64,000 nt of DNA from Rhizobiales bacterium PAR1 (GTDB taxonomy: Bacteria; Pseudomonadota; Alphaproteobacteria; Rhizobiales; Beijerinckiaceae): assembly GCA_002256205.1 (NCBI GenBank), contig NKIW01000001.1, positions 248,001 to 312,000 on the forward strand, in the 5' to 3' direction. The notes beneath the pieces were generated by a model. It was not told the DNA's origin, made no database searches, and was given only the letters and a program-made list of their open reading frames with translations. How positions within the stretch are numbered: the stretch's first letter is position 1; the number at the start of each line of letters is the position of its first letter. Shown here piece by piece: positions 1 to 9,018 of this stretch. Both the position numbers and the translations under genes were made by a program.

Positions 1-2087
1 CGGTTCTGGAAGGTCTTGAAGTGCTGGCGCGCGAGCAGCGTCGTCGGCACGACCACAGCCACCTGCTTGCCGTTCATCGCCGCAACAAAAGCTGCCCGCA
101 GCGCCACCTCCGTCTTGCCGAAACCGACATCGCCGCACACAAGCCGGTCCATTGGGCGTCCGGAGGCGAGATCATCGAACACGGCGTCAATCGCGCCCTG
201 CTGATCCTCGGTTTCATCGAACGGAAACCGCGCGACGAACTCCTCATAGACGCCCTCGGGCGGAACGAGGCGCGGGGCCTCGCGCGTCATGCGCTGCGCC
301 GCGACCTTGATCAACGCGCGCGCCATATCGCGGATGCGCTGCTTGAGCTTGGCCTTGCGGGCCTGCCAGGCCCCGCCGCCGAGGCGGTCGAGCGTCGCGT
401 CGGTCTCTTCCGAGCCGTAGCGGGTCAGAAGCTCGATGTTCTCCACCGGCAGGAACAGCTTGTCGCCACCCGCATAGTGAATTTCGAGGCAGTCATGCGG
501 CGCACCGGCCACCGTGATCGTGTTGAGCGAGACAAAGCGCCCGATGCCGTGATCGACATGCACCACGATATCGCCGGCCTTGAGGCTGGTGAGTTCGGTA
601 ATGAAATCCTTCGCGCGCTTCTTTGAACGCTTCGGGCGCGTCATCCGCTCGCCGAGAATGTCCTCCTCGGAGATGAGCGCGAGATCGCCAGTCTCGAAGC
701 CTTCCTGAAGCGTCACGGTCATCAGACCGATCTCGCCCTTGGCCAGCTCTTTTGCTTCGCGCAGCGATTTCAGCGGCCTGAGCGCGGAAAGACCATGGTC
801 GGCCAGCACACCGCCGAGCCGGTCGCGCGCGCCTTCACTTGCCGCCGCGAAGAGAACGCGCTTGCCCTGCCCTTGCAGTGCGCGCGCATGGAGCGCCGCC
901 GCCTCGAACACATTGGCGTTGGGGTCATTGCGCTCCGCGGCAAAATCGCGCCCCTTGCGCGTTCCGCCGGCAAGAATGATGCGCTCACCGCCCGGCGCCA
1001 TCGAGAAGCCGGAGAGTTCCACCGAGGCCTTGCGCAGGCCCTGCCAGTCGGCGCGGCTGCGATACAGCGCCTCGGGCTTCATCGGCTGATAGGGAACGCC
1101 CGCAGCGCCCTCTTCGATGGCGCTTTTGCGCGCGTCGTAATAGTCCGAGATTTGCGAGAAGCGTTCCTCCGCGGCGCCATCGGCCTGCGCATCGAACACG
1201 AAGGTCGTATCCGGCACAAAGGCTTCAAGCCCATCGAGCCCGGCATGGAAGAGCGGGAGCCAATGCTCCATGCCGATATGGCGGCGCCCTTCGGAGACAT
1301 GCTCGTAAAGCGTATCGCCCCTGAGCGGAGCGCCAAACGCTGCGAGATACCCTTGCCGGAAGCGCTTGATCGTTTCTGTGGTGAGCTGGAATTCGCTCAT
1401 CGGCACGAGATCGAGCGCCCGCAGCTGCGCTGAGGAGCGCTGCGTCTCAGGATCGAACGAGCGGATGCTCTCGAGCGTATCGCCGAAGAAATCGAGCCTG
1501 ACGGGCTCGGCAAACCCCGGCGGGAAGAGATCAACAATGCCGCCGCGCACCGCGTATTCGCCGACATCGCGCACGGTCGATCCGCGAGAATAGCCGTTCA
1601 TCTCCAGCCATTTGGCAATGTCGTCAATGTTGAGCGCATTGCCCGGTGCGCAGGAAAAGCTCTGCCGCGCGACAAATGCCGCTGGCGGAAGCTTCTGAAG
1701 CGCCGCATTCACCGTGGTGATCAGAACACGCGGGCGCGCGCCGCCGCGCGAACGAACCAGCCGCGCAAGACACTCCATCCGCCGCGCCAACACAGAAGCA
1801 TTGGGTGAAGCGCGGTCAAAGGGCTGACAATCCCAAGCCGGAAGCGAGAGCACCTCGATCTCCGGTGCAAAGGCACTCAGGGCGCCCTGTACTTCGGCCT
1901 GCCGCAATCCGTCGCGTGCGACAAACGTCACCAGCGCGGGAACGTCATCGCCCTTGGCAAAACGCAGACGCGCGAGTTCCGCGAGCACCAGCGCGATCGC
2001 GCCATCGGCGACCTCGCCAATGGTGACGGCTTCTCCTTTGGCGAGCGCGTGCTCAAGCCCTGTGACGGCAAGCGGTGAGAATAACAT
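1..2087 (-). CDS. mfd: Transcription-repair coupling factor Mfd (N-terminal part, cut by window edge)
   Basis: Mfd is a DNA translocase that removes RNA polymerase stalled at lesions and recruits UvrA. About 695 of a usual ~1150-1170 residues are present; the C-terminus lies beyond base 1. The start ATG at 2087 gives MLFSPLAVTG. The first ~450 residues are the UvrB-like module. Around residue 505, GDIVVHVDHGIGRF marks the CarD-like RNA-polymerase interaction domain. Near residue 650 the helicase Walker A GDVGFGKT is followed by EVALRAAF. The gene begins 5 bases after the sdhE stop, so the two are probably cotranscribed. The reading frame is open to the edge and shows no damage. Confidence 0.96.
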   Translation of the reverse strand, partial: MLFSPLAVTGLEHALAKGEAVTIGEVADGAIALVLAELARLRFAKGDDVPALVTFVARDGLRQAEVQGALSAFAPEIEVLSLPAWDCQPFDRASPNASVLARRMECLARLVRSRGGARPRVLITTVNAALQKLPPAAFVARQSFSCAPGNALNIDDIAKWLEMNGYSRGSTVRDVGEYAVRGGIVDLFPPGFAEPVRLDFFGDTLESIRSFDPETQRSSAQLRALDLVPMSEFQLTTETIKRFRQGYLAAFGAPLRGDTLYEHVSEGRRHIGMEHWLPLFHAGLDGLEAFVPDTTFVFDAQADGAAEERFSQISDYYDARKSAIEEGAAGVPYQPMKPEALYRSRADWQGLRKASVELSGFSMAPGGERIILAGGTRKGRDFAAERNDPNANVFEAAALHARALQGQGKRVLFAAASEGARDRLGGVLADHGLSALRPLKSLREAKELAKGEIGLMTVTLQEGFETGDLALISEEDILGERMTRPKRSKKRAKDFITELTSLKAGDIVVHVDHGIGRFVSLNTITVAGAPHDCLEIHYAGGDKLFLPVENIELLTRYGSEETDATLDRLGGGAWQARKAKLKQRIRDMARALIKVAAQRMTREAPRLVPPEGVYEEFVARFPFDETEDQQGAIDAVFDDLASGRPMDRLVCGDVGFGKTEVALRAAFVAAMNGKQVAVVVPTTLLARQHFKTFQN

Positions 2088-2092
2088 GGTCT

Positions 2093-2389
2093 TTACTGAT
2101 GAATCGGGCTCGAATGGGCGTGAAACGCCTTGATCGCCGCAAAAATCGGCGTGTCGAATTCCGGTGGCACCGGCTCGGCGCCCGTGAGCCACGCGAGAAG
2201 ATCACGATCATCCTCGTCGGAAAGCTTTTCGAGCACATCAAGGTCCGCCTCGTTGAGGCTGGCGATAACGCTCTCGGTATATTGGCCCATCAGGAGGTCC
2301 ATCTCGCGCGTGCCACGATGCCACGAACGGAACAGGATGCGCTTGCGCCGGGGATCAAGGTCCGCCGAAGTACGGGAAAGTCCGGTCAT
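2093..2389 (-). CDS. sdhE: Succinate dehydrogenase FAD assembly factor SdhE
   Basis: This 98-residue cytosolic protein of the SdhE/YgfY (DUF339) family promotes covalent flavinylation of the succinate dehydrogenase flavoprotein. The family RGxxE signature is visible as RGTREMD, and an acidic helical stretch (LSDEDDRDLLAWLTG) follows, as expected. The ATG at 2389 (MTGLSRTSAD) is preceded by AAGGCGTGAGC; the open frame runs further upstream, but those residues look like antisense noise. It lies divergent to recG and just upstream of mfd, an arrangement common in alphaproteobacteria. The length is normal. Confidence 0.92.
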   Translation of the reverse strand: MTGLSRTSADLDPRRKRILFRSWHRGTREMDLLMGQYTESVIASLNEADLDVLEKLSDEDDRDLLAWLTGAEPVPPEFDTPIFAAIKAFHAHSSPIHQ

Positions 2390-2508
2390 GCTCACGCCTT
2401 GCGGAAAAAAGGAAGAGCTGAGGAAAAAGGGCGCTTGGTCGGTGAAGTCAAGCCGAAAACGCCGGCCGGGGCTTGGAGCACGCACCTGCGCGGTGCTATC
2501 CCTTGGGG

Positions 2509-4611
2509 ATGCGGCCCAGCCTCCTCGATCCCTACTTTGCGCCCGTGACCCGGCTCGCCGGCATCGGCCCCAAGCTCGCACCGCTTTTCGATACGCTGGT
2601 GGGCCGTACGCCGGAGTCCGCGCGGCTCGTGGACCTGCTGTTCCACCTCCCCATCGACCTCGTGGATCGCACGCTTTCACCCTCGATCATGGCCGGGCCA
2701 ACGGAAGGAATCGTCACCCTCAAGGTGACGGTGGAAGCGCATCGCGCTGCGCCACCGGGCCGCGCCAAAGCGCCACATCGCGTCACAGTGGGCGATGAAA
2801 CCGGCGATGTCAGCCTAGTGTTCTTTCGCATCCCGAAGCAGCAGATCGAAACCATGCTGCCCCTCGGCGCGACGCGGATTATTTCAGGCCGTATCGAGCT
2901 TTTCGACGGCATGCGGCAAATGGTCCATCCGGATCGGATTCTGCCACTCGCGAAATTCACCGAGGAAGATGCGCTCGAACCGGTTTACCCGCTGACCGAA
3001 GGATTGACCTCGCGCCGTGTGCATCTCACTGCGTTGGCGGCGCTGGAAAAAACCCGCGATCTGCCTGAATGGCTCGACCCCAGCCTGCTTGAGAAGAATG
3101 GCTGGCCCGCCTTCCGTCATGCCCTCGCGCTGCTGCACAACCCGAAAGAACAGGGCGCGTTCGGCGCGGAATCGCCCGCATACAAGCGCCTCGCCTACGA
3201 TGAATTGCTCGCCGGGCAGATGGCGCTGCAACTCGTCCGCGCGCGCGAGAAAGGCCCTTCCGGGCGCAGCCTCGTCGGCGATGGCGCCTTGCGCGCGAAA
3301 ATTCTCGCCGCCCTGCCCTATGGGCTGACCGGCGCGCAGAAGCGTTCGCTGACCGAGATTGAGGCCGATCTCGCCAAACCCGAACGCATGTTACGCCTGC
3401 TGCAAGGTGATGTCGGCGCTGGCAAAACCATCGTTGCGCTGCTCGCGATGGCCAACGCCGTCGAGGCGGGCACACAGGCCGCGATGATGGCACCGACGGA
3501 AATTCTCGCCCGCCAGCACGCCGAGCGGATCGCTCCGCTCGCAGAAGCGGCAGGCCTGCGGCTCGGTCTCCTTACGGGGCGCGCCGGCAATGCCGAGCGC
3601 AGTTCAACGCTCAAACGCCTCGCATCGGGCGAAATCAACATCATTCTGGGCACACACGCGCTATTTCAGGAGGATGTGACCTTTGCCAACCTCGGTCTTG
3701 CGGTGGTCGATGAACAGCACCGCTTCGGCGTGCATCAACGTCTTGCACTCGCCAAGAAGGGCGAAGCCGTCGACCTCCTCGTGATGACCGCGACGCCGAT
3801 CCCGCGCACACTCGTACTCGGCTATTTCGGTGACCTCGATGTGTCGGTGTTGGATGAGAAGCCTCCGGGGCGCAAGCCGGTCGATACGCGCCTCGTCAAC
3901 CACGAGCGCCTCGAAGAGATGATCGCCGGGATTGGCCGGGCGATTGGTTCCGGCGCACGGGTCTATTGGGTCTGCCCGCTGGTGGGAGAAAGTGAAAAGC
4001 TCGAACTTGCCGCCGCCGAGGAGCGCTTTGCCGATCTCGCGGAACGCTTTCACGGCAAAGTCGGGCTGGTGCATGGCAAGATGGCCGGCGCGGACAAGGA
4101 CAGCGTCATCGCGCGCTTTGCCTCCGGCGAACTCTCGGTACTCGTCGCCACGACCGTGATCGAGGTCGGCATGGATGTGCCGGAAGCCACGATCATGGTG
4201 ATTGAGGAGGCACAGCGTTTCGGCCTTGCGCAGCTCCACCAGCTCCGGGGCCGCGTCGGGCGCGGCGGCGACAAATCGACCGCGATCCTGCTCTACCGCG
4301 GACCACTTTCGGAAACAGCGCGCGCGCGGCTCGAAATCCTCCGCCAGACCGAGGACGGCTTCCGCATTGCCGAGGAGGATTTACGCCTCAGGGGCGAAGG
4401 CGATGTCCTCGGAACGCGCCAGTCCGGCATGCCCGGCTTCCGTATCGCCCGGCTCGATGTGCATCAGGATCTGCTCAGAATGGCGCGGGACGATGCGGTT
4501 CTCGCCTTCTCGCGCGATCCCACGCTTTCCAGCCCTCGCGGCTCGGCCATGCGGGCGCTGCTCTACCTTTTCGAGCGCGAAGAGGCGATCCGCCTGATGG
4601 ATGCGGGTTAG
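2509..4611 (+). CDS. recG: ATP-dependent DNA helicase RecG
   Basis: RecG remodels stalled replication forks and Holliday junctions. The product has 700 residues, close to the family norm. The N-terminal wedge (OB fold) comes first, then superfamily 2 helicase domains: Walker A GDVGAGKT near residue 300, the DEQH box in VVDEQHRFGVHQR near residue 400, motif III MTATPIPRTL, and motif VI in QLRGRVGRGG. I chose the ATG at 2509 (MRPSLLDPYFAPVT) over one 12 codons upstream because family members start this way. The 3' end overlaps the end of the convergent DUF502 gene by four bases. sdhE lies divergently upstream. Confidence 0.96.
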   Translation: MRPSLLDPYFAPVTRLAGIGPKLAPLFDTLVGRTPESARLVDLLFHLPIDLVDRTLSPSIMAGPTEGIVTLKVTVEAHRAAPPGRAKAPHRVTVGDETGDVSLVFFRIPKQQIETMLPLGATRIISGRIELFDGMRQMVHPDRILPLAKFTEEDALEPVYPLTEGLTSRRVHLTALAALEKTRDLPEWLDPSLLEKNGWPAFRHALALLHNPKEQGAFGAESPAYKRLAYDELLAGQMALQLVRAREKGPSGRSLVGDGALRAKILAALPYGLTGAQKRSLTEIEADLAKPERMLRLLQGDVGAGKTIVALLAMANAVEAGTQAAMMAPTEILARQHAERIAPLAEAAGLRLGLLTGRAGNAERSSTLKRLASGEINIILGTHALFQEDVTFANLGLAVVDEQHRFGVHQRLALAKKGEAVDLLVMTATPIPRTLVLGYFGDLDVSVLDEKPPGRKPVDTRLVNHERLEEMIAGIGRAIGSGARVYWVCPLVGESEKLELAAAEERFADLAERFHGKVGLVHGKMAGADKDSVIARFASGELSVLVATTVIEVGMDVPEATIMVIEEAQRFGLAQLHQLRGRVGRGGDKSTAILLYRGPLSETARARLEILRQTEDGFRIAEEDLRLRGEGDVLGTRQSGMPGFRIARLDVHQDLLRMARDDAVLAFSRDPTLSSPRGSAMRALLYLFEREEAIRLMDAG

Positions 4612-5336
4612 CTAGCCCGGCTTTTGAGCCGCGCCGCTGCGGTGATCGCCGCCTTGCGCGGGTCTTCTTCCTCGGGCTTGAGCAGCCCGAGCGACATCAC
4701 GATTTTGGCCGCATCATCGACCGTAATCGGCACTTCGATGACCTTGTTGCGTGCGACATAGAAGAAAAATCCGGTTGTCGGGTTGGGCGCGCAAGGCAAA
4801 AAGACGCTGATGAAATCGTCGTCCTTGGGCAGGCCCGTCGTGACTTCAGCACTCGGTGGGGTCGATGGAAACACGATCGACCAGCAGCCTGGCGCGGGGT
4901 ATTCCACCAGCGCGACAGAGCGGAACGATGTGCCGGATTGCGAGAAAACCGTCTCGAAAATCTGCTTCGTGGAACGGTAAAGCCCACGCACCACCGGCAT
5001 CCGCGCGAGCAACGTCTCGCCGAAATCGAGCATGGTGCGCCCGACGAGGTTCGCGGTCAGGAAGCCTAGGATCGTCAGACCAAACACCAGCACGAGAATA
5101 CCAAAACCGGGAATCGCAAACGGCAGATAGGTCTCGGGCAGGTAAATCTGGGGGATGATGGGCTTCACCCAGCCATCCACCCAGTTGATGATCCAGAAGG
5201 AGAGATAGATCGTGATGACCACCGGACCGCTGACGACAATGCCCGTCAGAAAGTAATTACGCAGCCGTTGGCCAGCAGTCAGGCCTCGGACAACGGGCGG
5301 CGACGGGAGGTCAGGATCAGGAGTAAAACCAGTCAT
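4608..5336 (-). CDS. DUF502 family inner-membrane protein
   Basis: A 242-residue protein of the DUF502 family, whose function is unknown. Two membrane segments are evident, at roughly residues 28-52 and 74-97, followed by a soluble region. GLYRSTKQIFETV and FLPCAPNPTTGFFFYV are stretches typical of the family. It starts at ATG 5336, four bases after the lpxB stop, so it is probably the last gene of the lipid A/BAM transcription run. It overlaps the recG stop tail to tail. The name rests on overall resemblance and no catalytic motif can be pointed to. Confidence 0.85.
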   Translation of the reverse strand: MTGFTPDPDLPSPPVVRGLTAGQRLRNYFLTGIVVSGPVVITIYLSFWIINWVDGWVKPIIPQIYLPETYLPFAIPGFGILVLVFGLTILGFLTANLVGRTMLDFGETLLARMPVVRGLYRSTKQIFETVFSQSGTSFRSVALVEYPAPGCWSIVFPSTPPSAEVTTGLPKDDDFISVFLPCAPNPTTGFFFYVARNKVIEVPITVDDAAKIVMSLGLLKPEEEDPRKAAITAAARLKSRAS

Positions 5337-5339
5337 GAG

Positions 5340-6509
5340 TCATCTCTCGCGAGCTTTTGCCGCAAGGTCAAGCACCACGCGGGCCGCCAATTCACTGGGG
5401 GCCGCGCCCTCCATCCGCATCAGCGATTCCAGCCGTGTGAAGGCTGCCTGCTGCGCGCGCAACTCTGGTGAATCCGTGAGCAGCATGTTGAAAGAACGCC
5501 CCAAATTCTCTGGCGTTGCCACCTCCTGAATAAACTCGGGCACGACATTTTCACCTAGCACCAGATTGGGGAGGATCGCTGAGGAGGCCGTGATGAGACG
5601 TCGCGCAATCGCCGCTTCCCAATTCGCCACCTTATAGGTCGCAACCATCGGAATACCCGCCAGCGCAAGTTCCAGCGTCACCGTGCCGGAAGCAGCAAGT
5701 GCGGCGCGCGCTTCACGCATTGCCGCGAGCTTGCCTTGCTTCTCAGCGATGATCTCGATGCCATCCAGATTGGCGCCGAGCATGGTCCGGATTGTTGGAA
5801 CGAGATGCGGCAGCGTGGGGATTACCCAGCGCACGGTATCGCCGGGCGGACGCGCCAAATCCTTCGCCTTGAGAATGAGCGGCAACAACCGATGCAACTC
5901 GGACATGCGGGAGCCCGGCAGCAGCAACACAGTCTGATGATCGAGGCTCGCGCGCCGCGCCGCCTCTTCCGGTGTCTGCGGGCGCATATCGCCGAGCTTT
6001 TCGATCAGCGGATGCCCGACATAGGTTCCTGGTGGCCCTTTGAGCCGCGCCAGAGCCGCCGGCTCGAACGGCAACAGGCAGAGCACATGATCGATGTAGG
6101 GCCGCATCGCCGGTGCGCGGCCCGGTCGCCACGCCCAGACACTCGGACAAACCCAATGCACGATCGGAATTTCTGGTGCGGCGGCACGCACGCGCTTGGC
6201 TACGCGCTTGCAGAAATCCGGCGCGTCGATGGTGACGAGAATGTCTGGCTTTGCAGCGATAATGGCCCGCGCCGTTTCGCGGATCCGCCGGATGATGAGC
6301 GGCAGTTTGCGGATAACCGGACCAAGGCCCATCACCGCAATATCCGATTGAGGAAACAGCGTTTTCAGACCCTCGGCGGCGAGCGCCTCGCCACCAACAC
6401 CAAACGCTTCATACGAAACGCCTCGCGCTGTAATGGCGCGCAGGAGGCTTGCGCCAAGCTGGTCGCCGGACGCTTCCCCGGCGACAACAGCCACGCGCAA
6501 GACTTTCAT
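5340..6509 (-). CDS. lpxB: Lipid-A-disaccharide synthase LpxB
   Basis: LpxB is a GT19 glycosyltransferase that joins UDP-2,3-diacylglucosamine to lipid X to make the lipid A disaccharide, peripherally at the inner membrane. It has 389 residues, a typical length. The start at 6509 (MKVLRVAVVAGEASGDQLG) shows the conserved GEASGD motif and has GGGATAAGGCG just upstream; the longer open frame adds 30 implausible Arg-rich residues. PLIEKL and LLLPGSRMSELHRLLP are further family signatures. It follows lpxA by only 4 bases; the LpxI gene often found at this junction is not present. Confidence 0.95.
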   Translation of the reverse strand: MKVLRVAVVAGEASGDQLGASLLRAITARGVSYEAFGVGGEALAAEGLKTLFPQSDIAVMGLGPVIRKLPLIIRRIRETARAIIAAKPDILVTIDAPDFCKRVAKRVRAAAPEIPIVHWVCPSVWAWRPGRAPAMRPYIDHVLCLLPFEPAALARLKGPPGTYVGHPLIEKLGDMRPQTPEEAARRASLDHQTVLLLPGSRMSELHRLLPLILKAKDLARPPGDTVRWVIPTLPHLVPTIRTMLGANLDGIEIIAEKQGKLAAMREARAALAASGTVTLELALAGIPMVATYKVANWEAAIARRLITASSAILPNLVLGENVVPEFIQEVATPENLGRSFNMLLTDSPELRAQQAAFTRLESLMRMEGAAPSELAARVVLDLAAKARER

Positions 6510-6513
6510 CGCC

Positions 6514-7335
6514 TTATCCCGCCTGCTCGGCCGGCCGCACTTCGCGCGGCGTGCAGATCGAACGGTCGCCACCCTCACGGATAAAGTCGAGGATCTCATG
6601 CACGAGCGGATGCGCCTCGAATTCCAGTGCTACGTCTTCGACGCGTTCCTTCAAGGTGCCTTCCGGCGCAAAAAGCAGGCGATAAGCACGGCGCAGATCA
6701 TGCACCTCGTTGAGGTTGAAGCCACGGCGCTTGAGACCAATGATGTTCAGACCCGAAAGCTGCGCTTGCCGGCTGTCGCCCACCGCCATGCCATAGGGGA
6801 TCACGTCGTTCCCCACGCCCGACATTGCGCCAACAAAGGCGTGGTCGCCGAGACGGACGAACTGATGCACGCCAGCACCGCCGCCGATGATGACAAAATC
6901 ACCCACGCGGCAATGCCCGGCGAGCATCACATTATTCGAGAAAACAACGCTGTTGCCGACAATGCAATCATGCGCGACATGGCTGTACGCAAGGAACGTG
7001 CAGTCGTCGCCCACCTTGGTCAGCAAACCGCCGCCGGCTGTGCCGGGATTCATGGTCACGCCTTCTCGAATCGTACAACGCGCACCGATCTCGAGGCGTG
7101 ATATCTCCCCCTTGAACTTGAGATCCTGCGGTTCATGCCCGAGGGAGGCAAATGGGAAAATCCGCGTCCCCACGCCAATGCTGGTGTGCCCGGCAATCGC
7201 GACATGGCTCTTGAGGTCAACCCCGTCACCGAGTGTCACATCCGGCCCAACTATACAGAAGGGGCCGACACGCACGTCCTTGCCGAGTTGCGCGTTGGCA
7301 TGCACCACCGCACTCGGATGAATTTCAGCGGCCAT
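6514..7335 (-). CDS. lpxA: Acyl-ACP--UDP-N-acetylglucosamine O-acyltransferase LpxA
   Basis: LpxA catalyses the first step of lipid A synthesis, 3-O-acylation of UDP-GlcNAc in the cytosol. The 273 residues show the left-handed beta-helix hexapeptide pattern from the start (IHPSAVVHANAQLG, then VRVGPFCIVGPDVTLG). The likely catalytic histidine is in FLAYSHVAHDCIVG, and a C-terminal helical domain begins around GLKRRGFNLNEVHDLRRAY. ATG 7335 is a standard family start (MAAEIHPSAVV). It sits 9 bases after fabZ and 4 before lpxB, so the three are clearly cotranscribed. Confidence 0.96.
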   Translation of the reverse strand: MAAEIHPSAVVHANAQLGKDVRVGPFCIVGPDVTLGDGVDLKSHVAIAGHTSIGVGTRIFPFASLGHEPQDLKFKGEISRLEIGARCTIREGVTMNPGTAGGGLLTKVGDDCTFLAYSHVAHDCIVGNSVVFSNNVMLAGHCRVGDFVIIGGGAGVHQFVRLGDHAFVGAMSGVGNDVIPYGMAVGDSRQAQLSGLNIIGLKRRGFNLNEVHDLRRAYRLLFAPEGTLKERVEDVALEFEAHPLVHEILDFIREGGDRSICTPREVRPAEQAG

Positions 7336-7344
7336 TGATGCCTC

Positions 7345-7830
7345 TCACTCGGTCACAACCATCGCGCCGAGCTCAGCCTCGGCCACGAGTTGCCCATTCA
7401 CTTTTGCCTCACCCTTGAACCACCACATGTTCCTGCGGCGATTGATTTGGGTCAGATGATATTCAAGCTGGTCACCCGGTACGACGGGCTTGCGGAACTT
7501 GCACTTGTCGATGGTCATGAAATAGACGAGCTTCGCACGCCCACCCGCATCGCCCGATGCCACGCAAGCCGCCCCGGCCGCCTGCGCCATACCTTCGACG
7601 ATCAAAACGCCGGGCATAACCGGGTCACCGGGAAAATGCCCCATGAAATGCGGTTCGTTGAAGGTGACATTCTTCAGGCCGAGGATCTTGCGGGCCCCAT
7701 CGAGCATCGTCACCCGATCCACCAGAAGGAAGGGATAGCGGTGCGGCAAACATTCCATCAACCGTTTGATATCCAGCGCTTGTGGCGCCGCGCTCGCGGT
7801 CTCCGCCGCTTTTCCGGTATTTTCCGTCAT
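7345..7830 (-). CDS. fabZ: 3-hydroxyacyl-ACP dehydratase FabZ
   Basis: FabZ dehydrates 3-hydroxyacyl-ACP in fatty acid elongation and competes with LpxA/LpxD for the same substrate pool, which explains its place between them. With the ATG at 7830 ([11 protein letters not shown]) it has 161 residues; an in-frame TTG six codons upstream is less likely because GCAGGGG lies about 10 bases before the ATG. Hot-dog fold signatures are [13 protein letters not shown] and the active-site His in [13 protein letters not shown], with the Glu in VEGMAQAAG. The first ~20 residues are a low-complexity Ala-rich extension. Confidence 0.95.
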   Translation of the reverse strand: MTENTGKAAETASAAPQALDIKRLMECLPHRYPFLLVDRVTMLDGARKILGLKNVTFNEPHFMGHFPGDPVMPGVLIVEGMAQAAGAACVASGDAGGRAKLVYFMTIDKCKFRKPVVPGDQLEYHLTQINRRRNMWWFKGEAKVNGQLVAEAELGAMVVTE

Positions 7831-7897
7831 CGTCAATAACCCCTGCAAAAATTCGGGACTGAAGCCCGGCCCGTTCCCCGCGCAACGCGGAGAAGGC

Positions 7898-8974
7898 TCA
7901 GCCTTTGCTGGCTGGCGCCGGATTAGCCTTCAGATCCGTTTCACCCTTTTGAACCAACCGGCTCACCGCCGCAACCTCGCGGAACATCTGGCGGGCAGGC
8001 TTTGCAGGAGATCCAAGGTATTTGGCACCGGCGGGAACATCATTCATGACGCCGGACTGCGCGCCAACCTGTGCCGCCATGCCGATGCGAAGATGGCCGG
8101 CCACACCGGATTGCCCTGCCATCACGACATAATCTTCGAGCACCGTGGAGCCGGAAATGCCAACCTGCGCCACGATCACGCAATGCCGGCCAATCGTCAC
8201 ATTGTGGGCGATCTGCACAAGATTGTCGATCTTGGTGCCCTCGCCGATCACCGTATCGCGGTTGGCTCCCCGATCGATCGTCGTATTGGCGCCGACGTCG
8301 ACATCATCCTGCAGAATGACACGTCCAATCTGCGGAACCTTGAGATGCCCCATCGGCCCCATGGCGAAGCCAAAACCGTCCTGCCCGATCCGGGCGCCGG
8401 TATGAATGATGACCCGGTTACCGATGAGCGCATGAACAACCGTCGCGTGGGCACCAATGGCGCAATCACGCCCGATCCGAACCTCGGGTCCAATGACAGC
8501 ATGCGCACCAATCAGCGTACCGCGACCAATTTCCGCGCCTTTGCCAATGATCGCACCAGGATCGACAATCACGCCGGCCTCAAGTCTCGCTTCCGGGTGG
8601 ATATAGCTACCCGGAGAAATGCCGGTGGCACCAAAGACCGATTGCGGTCGCGCGGATGTCGGAAAAAGCAGCAGCGCAGCCTTGGCAAACGCGCGATAGG
8701 GCTCGTTCGAAATCAGGGCCACGCAATTGGCCGAGAGCCTGTCCGCGAACTTCGGCGCAATGAAACAGGCTGTAGCCCCCGTTTCGCCGGCGAATTTCGC
8801 GTAAGCCGCGTTGTCAAGAAACGTGAGATCCCCGATCCCCGCACCTTCGAGCGGGGCAATCGAGCGAACCTCCAGCGAACCCTGCGAAGCCTCGGCAAGC
8901 CTCGCTCCCGTTGCTTCCGCAAGCTGAGCCAGCGTGAGAACCGGGCAAGTTGGAAAAAATTGCGGTGCAGACAT
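7898..8974 (-). CDS. lpxD: UDP-3-O-acylglucosamine N-acyltransferase LpxD
   Basis: LpxD N-acylates UDP-3-O-acylglucosamine, the third step of lipid A synthesis. The protein has 358 residues with this start. The N-terminal uridine-binding domain opens with [18 protein letters not shown]; hexapeptide repeats follow ([29 protein letters not shown]), with the catalytic His in [13 protein letters not shown] favour ATG 8974 (MSAPQFF) because family members begin there; ATG 8983, three codons upstream and in frame, is possible. It lies between bamA and fabZ in the conserved envelope cluster. Confidence 0.94.
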   Translation of the reverse strand: MSAPQFFPTCPVLTLAQLAEATGARLAEASQGSLEVRSIAPLEGAGIGDLTFLDNAAYAKFAGETGATACFIAPKFADRLSANCVALISNEPYRAFAKAALLLFPTSARPQSVFGATGISPGSYIHPEARLEAGVIVDPGAIIGKGAEIGRGTLIGAHAVIGPEVRIGRDCAIGAHATVVHALIGNRVIIHTGARIGQDGFGFAMGPMGHLKVPQIGRVILQDDVDVGANTTIDRGANRDTVIGEGTKIDNLVQIAHNVTIGRHCVIVAQVGISGSTVLEDYVVMAGQSGVAGHLRIGMAAQVGAQSGVMNDVPAGAKYLGSPAKPARQMFREVAAVSRLVQKGETDLKANPAPASKG

Positions 8975-9018
8975 CAGGATCATGCCGCGAGGCGGAAAAC
9001 CGCCTCGCGTTGGCGCGC

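Noticed and set aside
21-626. Plus-strand open frame of 201 codons at the left edge
   Set aside because: Antisense to mfd, whose Walker A and interaction-domain motifs are clear on the minus strand.
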